DNA of 28,308 nt, from positions 1 through 28,308 of the forward strand of contig JBDSEA010000175.1 of the NCBI GenBank assembly GCA_039920305.1, in the 5' to 3' direction. This DNA is from DASRAJ01 sp039920305 (GTDB lineage: Bacteria; Bacteroidota; Bacteroidia; Chitinophagales; UBA10324). Under the pieces are notes generated by a model that ran no database searches, was not told the origin of the DNA, and was given only the letters and a program-made list of their open reading frames with translations. Each line of letters begins with the position of its first letter. The stretch's first letter is position 1. Of the stretch, positions 24,867 to 28,308 are shown piece by piece. A program made the position numbers and the translations under genes.

Positions 24867-24988
24867 GGTTGATTGGTTTTTAGTTCTTAAATATTAGTCG
24901 GTTAAATAATTATTTGGGTTACAGCAAAGGTGAAAAATAAAATTCTGGCACAGGAATTTTTTCGACTATTGTACTATAATCGTTGACT

Positions 24989-25015
24989 ACTAAGTATTTT
25001 ACAAGTTGACTTAGT
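24989..25015. terminator. Weak stem-loop after folA
   Basis: ACTAAGT and ACTTAGT form a 7-base inverted repeat with a 13-base loop, 9 bases past the folA stop. There is no U run, so a terminator role is only possible. GTTGACT is also repeated directly at 24982 and 25005. Confidence 0.25.
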
Positions 25016-25024
25016 GCAATGAAA

Positions 25025-25522
25025 CTATTCCTTTGCAAGCTCAAACAGCTGGAATGAATAAGCAAACCGGTTTTTTTCATCCGGTAAATGATGCTCTTCA
25101 CTTACCAGCTTCCAGTCATCTTTATTTAATACCGGAAAAAAAGTATCTCCGTCAAAATCATGAAAGATCCGGGTAAGATAAATTTTATCAGCCCATACAA
25201 GCGTTTGGCGAATGATGTCACCACCTCCGATAATGAAGCATTCTTCCGGATGTTCTTTTTTCGCAGCATCAATTGCTGACATTACATTTCCCATCACGAT
25301 ACAGCCGGGAGCAACATAATTATCCTGGCGTGTAATCACAATGTTGGTTCGCCCGGGGAGTGCTTTTCCAAGTGCTTCATAGGTGCTTCTCCCCATGATT
25401 ACAGGATGACCCAGGGTAAGCTGCTTAAAATATTTCATATCAGCCGGCAGATGCCACGGCAGCTTGTTATCTTTTCCCAGAACATCGTTTTGCGAAACAG
25501 CTACTACAATCGAAATGATCAT
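25025..25522 (-). CDS. folA: Dihydrofolate reductase
   Basis: A 165-residue NADPH-dependent dihydrofolate reductase regenerating tetrahydrofolate. The N terminus IISIVVAVSQNDVLGKDNKLPWHLPADMKYFK contains the conserved LPWxLPxD block with the proton-donor Asp (D28), followed by VIMGRSTYEALG and LPGRTNIVITR of the NADP site. The glycine pair in IIGGGDIIRQTL corresponds to the usual GGxxxY region. Length matches bacterial DHFR (about 160). Its ATG overlaps the thyA stop by four bases (ATGA), so the two are translated together. They form one cycle: ThyA oxidises methylene-THF to DHF and FolA reduces DHF again. Confidence 0.96.
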   Translation of the reverse strand: MIISIVVAVSQNDVLGKDNKLPWHLPADMKYFKQLTLGHPVIMGRSTYEALGKALPGRTNIVITRQDNYVAPGCIVMGNVMSAIDAAKKEHPEECFIIGGGDIIRQTLVWADKIYLTRIFHDFDGDTFFPVLNKDDWKLVSEEHHLPDEKNRFAYSFQLFELAKE

Positions 25523-26373
25523 ACTGCAATGGGAGCTTTGATAGACGGATGCGGATGATAATTGAGCAGCTCAAAATCCCCGAATGTGAAATCAAAAATA
25601 TTTTTTACCTGCGGGTTGATTTTCATTTGAGGCAGCGGAAGAAAATCGCGGGAGAGCTGAAGATTTACCTGATCGAGATGATTCAGATAAATATGAGCAT
25701 CACCAAAGGTGTGAACAAAATCTCCGGGTTGCAAATCACAAACCTGTGCGATCATCATGGTTAGCAGAGCATACGAAGCAATATTGAAAGGTACCCCGAG
25801 GAATATGTCTGCGCTGCGCTGATAAAGCTGACAGGAAAGCTTCCCCTCAGGATTTATTCCCGGCTTTTTCTTTCGGTTAGAAACGTTAGGAGGTGCTACA
25901 TAAAACTGAAACATTGTATGGCAGGGAGGGAGCGCCATCTTTTCTATATCCGCCACATTCCATGCACTTACAATCAGCCTACGTGAATCCGGATTTTTTT
26001 TGATTTGTGCAATCACCTGCGAGATCTGATCAATTGTTTTACCGTTTCCATTCTCATTAACGGAAGCCTGCCACGACCGCCATTGCTTGCCATAAACAGG
26101 ACCCAGCTCGCCGTTTTCATCTGCCCACTCATTCCAGATGGTAACACCGTGTTCATTCAGATATTGAATATTAGTTGAACCCTGAAGAAACCATAGAAGC
26201 TCATAAATAATTGATTTGATGTGAAGCTTTTTGGTGGTAAGAAGAGGAAACCCTTCGTTTAAATCAAACCGCATCTGGTAACCGAATAAACTGAGTGTGC
26301 CCGTGCCTGTGCGGTCATCTTTCCTTGATCCGTGATCAAGAACATGGCGGAGTAAATCGTGGTATTGTTTCAA
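25519..26373 (-). CDS. thyA: Thymidylate synthase
   Basis: A 284-residue thymidylate synthase, making dTMP from dUMP with methylene-THF. The nucleophile is C151 in LPPCHTMFQF. Other blocks are DRTGTGTLSLFGYQMRF, LHIKSIIYELLWFLQGSTN, GPVYGKQWRSW, DSRRLIVSAWN and GVPFNIASYALL; the protein ends NYHPHPSIKAPIAV like E. coli ThyA. The start codon is TTG at 26373: the first residues then align exactly with E. coli MKQYLELM, and no in-frame ATG exists before upstream stop codons. The protein is about 20 residues longer than E. coli ThyA, mainly from a Lys-rich insertion of about 15 residues (161-176, NVSNRKKKPGINPEG) before KLSCQLYQRS. folA follows with a four-base overlap. Confidence 0.96.
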   Translation of the reverse strand: MKQYHDLLRHVLDHGSRKDDRTGTGTLSLFGYQMRFDLNEGFPLLTTKKLHIKSIIYELLWFLQGSTNIQYLNEHGVTIWNEWADENGELGPVYGKQWRSWQASVNENGNGKTIDQISQVIAQIKKNPDSRRLIVSAWNVADIEKMALPPCHTMFQFYVAPPNVSNRKKKPGINPEGKLSCQLYQRSADIFLGVPFNIASYALLTMMIAQVCDLQPGDFVHTFGDAHIYLNHLDQVNLQLSRDFLPLPQMKINPQVKNIFDFTFGDFELLNYHPHPSIKAPIAV

Positions 26374-26447
26374 ACTATATGGCTTTTGATACAGGCAAGA
26401 ATTCAGTCTTAACTGTTATATTCATTTTCCCAATCCACTTGAAATTA

Positions 26448-27626
26448 CTATTTTCTCCTTTTGATTTCCTTTCTGATTAATTCTAATTCCCTGCTGCTCA
26501 TTCCTCCGACTGAAGTGTTTTCCTGTGCCCGGCGCATCAGATATGGAACTACATCTTTAACAGGACCATAGGGTACATACTTGGAGGTATTAAAGCCGGC
26601 CTCAGCCAGGTTGAAAGTAATGTTATCACTCATTCCATAAAGCTGTGAAAAATGCAAATGCGGATGCGAAGCGGGAATTCCATTCTGATGAGCAAGCTCG
26701 GTTCCGAGCCTATTACTGTACTCATTGTGCGAGGCAATACAGAAGCCGATCTGATCAATATGCTCCATACAAAATTCTACTGTCGAATTGTAATCATGAT
26801 CAGTAGCATTTTTATCGGGTTGAATGAGAGGCATATATTTTTTCTGCAGTGATCGTTTCCGTTCCTTTTCCATATAGGCACCACGTACAAGCTTCATCCC
26901 AAGAATAAAATTTCCAGCCCTTGCTTCATTGAAAGATTTCTTTACAAATTCCAGACGGTCCTTTCGGTACAGCTGCGCGGTGTTATAGACGATCGGCTTA
27001 TCCTTATTGAACTCCTTCATCATTTCCATGGCAAGCTCATCAACAGGCTGCTGAATCCATGTTTCTTCTGCATCTACCATCAGGCCTATGGAGGCATGAT
27101 TCGCATGATGGCACACCCGGTACATTCTGTCCAGCACTTTATTCCATTCAATTTTTTCCACGGCAGTTAAAATTTCTTTATTTCCGTGCTTCTCCAGCAA
27201 GGCAAATGGAGCAATACCAGTGATCTTGATACTCACGAATGGCACATGATGATTTTGCGCAGCAAAAGAAATTGCATTTGTAATTTCATTTACCGTCTTT
27301 TCAAATTCTTCGTCGGTTTCTTTAGCTTCAACTCCATAATCAAGTATAGTCTCAACATCATATTCTGCAAGCTTCATGGTGGTCACCGTACATTCTTCCA
27401 GTGTTTCGCCGCCGCAAAATTGCCTGAATATGGTTGCCCGCACGACGCCATGTATAGGCAATCCTAATTTAAAAGCGAGTGGGGTAAGCCGCGTTCCAAG
27501 TGAGGTGATTAAATTGTTATTAATGAATGAAAACAGCCAGGCAGCTCTTTTTAAATCACTGCTCTTTTTATAGGCAAATGCAACCTCGGTATTATCAAAA
27601 GATAGTTCTTTTGTAACCACATTCAT
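26448..27626 (-). CDS. Proline dehydrogenase (monofunctional, PutA-like domain)
   Basis: A 392-residue FAD-dependent proline dehydrogenase oxidising L-proline to pyrroline-5-carboxylate and passing electrons to quinone. The beta/alpha barrel is marked by FVSIKITGIAPFALLEKHG, IGLMVDAEETWIQQPVDELA, PIVYNTAQLYRKDRLEFV and FILGMKLVRGAYMEKERKR. The C-terminal FCIASHNEYSN, KYVPYGPVKDVVPYLMRRAQENTSV holds the substrate-binding Arg pair of the RRxxEN motif. The ATG at 27626 is chosen because the only earlier candidate, a TTG at 27635, lies inside a TACTTTTG promoter box. No P5C dehydrogenase gene is seen next to it. thyA begins 74 bases downstream on the same strand. Confidence 0.93.
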   Translation of the reverse strand: MNVVTKELSFDNTEVAFAYKKSSDLKRAAWLFSFINNNLITSLGTRLTPLAFKLGLPIHGVVRATIFRQFCGGETLEECTVTTMKLAEYDVETILDYGVEAKETDEEFEKTVNEITNAISFAAQNHHVPFVSIKITGIAPFALLEKHGNKEILTAVEKIEWNKVLDRMYRVCHHANHASIGLMVDAEETWIQQPVDELAMEMMKEFNKDKPIVYNTAQLYRKDRLEFVKKSFNEARAGNFILGMKLVRGAYMEKERKRSLQKKYMPLIQPDKNATDHDYNSTVEFCMEHIDQIGFCIASHNEYSNRLGTELAHQNGIPASHPHLHFSQLYGMSDNITFNLAEAGFNTSKYVPYGPVKDVVPYLMRRAQENTSVGGMSSRELELIRKEIKRRK

Positions 27627-27632
27627 AACACA

Positions 27633-27640
27633 CAAAAGTA
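27633..27640 (-). promoter_or_regulatory. Putative proline dehydrogenase promoter -7 box
   Basis: TACTTTTG on the minus strand is a perfect TAnnTTTG match ending 6 bases before the ATG at 27626. The transcript would be leaderless or nearly so. A TTG lies 24 bases upstream, longer than the usual spacing. Confidence 0.4.
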
Positions 27641-27761
27641 GGATGGGACATTCATAAAATCGTACAATGGGTTACTCCCTGTTGAAAATTAATTTAACAA
27701 TGATACAAGCCGGAATTGCATCGCTGGTAAGTTTAATTACTTTCAACGCAAAATTATCCGC

Positions 27762-28187
27762 ATGAAAAACGCAGTTCTGCATCTCAACTGGCCGGTGGTC
27801 CTGGGAGCTACGGTCGCTTACTTCGCCATTGGCGCCATCTGGTATACTGTTCTCTTTGGCAAGTACTGGGCTCGCGAGCACAAAGCCGATGTGAATGACA
27901 GGGGCGGTATGGTACGTACCATGATTATGGGTTTCATTCTTACATTTATTATTGTCACGAGTGTAGGTTTAACACTAAATGCAGTCAGATGCAAAGAACT
28001 TTCAGATTGCTTCACCCGTTCCTATATCCTGATTGCAGGCCTGGTGGTTGGGCTGGTTGGAACAGGCTTAAATTATCAGCGACGCCCCCTGGGAATATGG
28101 TTCGTTGATATCGGGTACCATCTTCTGGGAATACTGGTAGTATGCCTGATCCTCGCTAAATGGGGAATGACTTCAGGAGGACAATAA
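27762..28187 (+). CDS. DUF1761 family membrane protein
   Basis: A 141-residue protein with about four membrane helices (about 8-30, 50-72, 84-102, 112-134). The N terminus NWPVVLGATVAYFAIGAIWYTVLFGKYW and the segment GMVRTMIMGFILTFI match the DUF1761 pattern (helix 1 with AxGxxWY, then a WxxE/H loop). Function unknown; members are small integral membrane proteins of bacteria. It is divergent from the proline dehydrogenase gene, and its TAA stop directly abuts the stop of the convergent rmuC frame. Confidence 0.85.
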   Translation: MKNAVLHLNWPVVLGATVAYFAIGAIWYTVLFGKYWAREHKADVNDRGGMVRTMIMGFILTFIIVTSVGLTLNAVRCKELSDCFTRSYILIAGLVVGLVGTGLNYQRRPLGIWFVDIGYHLLGILVVCLILAKWGMTSGGQ

Positions 28188-28308
28188 TCAATTTTCTTCA
28201 TCCGCCCAGTCCAGCAACTTCTGAGGGAGTTGCCTGCTTGCGCTTGCCCCAAGCTCTTTCAGCTTTTCAACTTTTTTAATCAACCCCTGGTTGCCCCTCA
28301 GCTTTCTG
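28188..28308 (-). CDS. rmuC: DNA recombination protein RmuC, C-terminal end (partial)
   Basis: The minus strand is open from the window edge to a TGA at 28188-28190, encoding 39 visible residues. The segment GLIKKVEKLKELGASASRQLPQ, followed by KLLDWADEEN, matches the C-terminal signature of RmuC (GNLxxxVEKLKxLGAKxxKxLP), a nuclease-like protein that limits inversions between short repeats. The N-terminal part lies beyond the window, so the assignment rests on this short tail. The stop abuts the stop of the DUF1761 gene with no spacer. Confidence 0.7.
   Translation of the reverse strand, partial: RKLRGNQGLIKKVEKLKELGASASRQLPQKLLDWADEEN

Noticed and set aside
24919..25101. Possible 60-residue minus-strand gene between folA and the LolA-like gene
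   Set aside because: It overlaps the folA 3' end in another frame, has no promoter or family match, and covers AT-rich spacer.
26371..26378. ATAGTTTG as a -7 promoter box for thyA
   Set aside because: It deviates at the two most conserved bases (AT instead of TA) and overlaps the start codon, so the transcript would start inside the gene.

Overview
The window reads as a chromosomal segment of a Bacteroidota bacterium, most likely a Chitinophagales/Sphingobacteriia-type lineage. This rests on four proteins that end in, or strongly resemble, type IX secretion (T9SS) type A sorting domains, on repeated TAnnTTTG-type -7 promoter boxes of the Bacteroidota primary sigma factor, and on many large secreted beta-rich proteins. 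No rRNA, tRNA or CRISPR array was recognised. No gap between genes exceeds about 250 bases.

Layout. (1) 1-1475: a nearly complete IS3-family insertion sequence (orfA/orfB, slippery A8 frameshift site, terminal inverted repeats). Its first two bases probably lie just outside the window, and it sits directly upstream of csaA. (2) 1548-4544: csaA, a small two-helix membrane protein, a PA0069-family radical SAM protein and a membrane-anchored class III nucleotide cyclase. (3) 4686-8377: a secreted arylsulfotransferase-like protein and a secreted Asp-box (BNR) propeller, convergent and separated by a strong bidirectional terminator. The propeller gene has two promoter-like units that share a 16-base block. 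(4) 8621-10465: yidC. (5) 10691-19733: three large secreted repeat or adhesin-like proteins. The first has 17-residue repeats, an S74-type intramolecular chaperone domain and a T9SS tail. The second has 40-residue Gly-rich repeats and no visible sorting domain. The third is a Cys-rich T9SS protein. An APC-family permease and a Cys/Met-metabolism PLP enzyme, probably one operon, lie between the first and second. (6) 19835-24866: a Tat-exported glycosylasparaginase, then an operon of a LolA-like outer-membrane protein and a 1028-residue Asp-box/VPS10-like propeller. (7) 25025-27626: folA and thyA (overlapping, dTMP cycle) downstream of proline dehydrogenase. (8) 27762-28308: a DUF1761 membrane protein meeting the 3' end of rmuC tail to tail.

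How the genes work together. The housekeeping parts (thyA-folA, yidC, csaA, rmuC, proline dehydrogenase) are ordinary. Much of the window encodes cell-surface or secreted proteins that use Sec plus T9SS. ThyA and FolA complete the thymidylate/tetrahydrofolate cycle. The permease and PLP enzyme suggest uptake and breakdown or conversion of a sulfur amino acid. I do not see a clear undescribed defence or mobile system. The most interesting signals are the duplicated promoter unit at 8422-8533, the S74/T9SS repeat protein, the Cys-rich T9SS protein, the atypical cyclase active site, and the structured ends of the IS.
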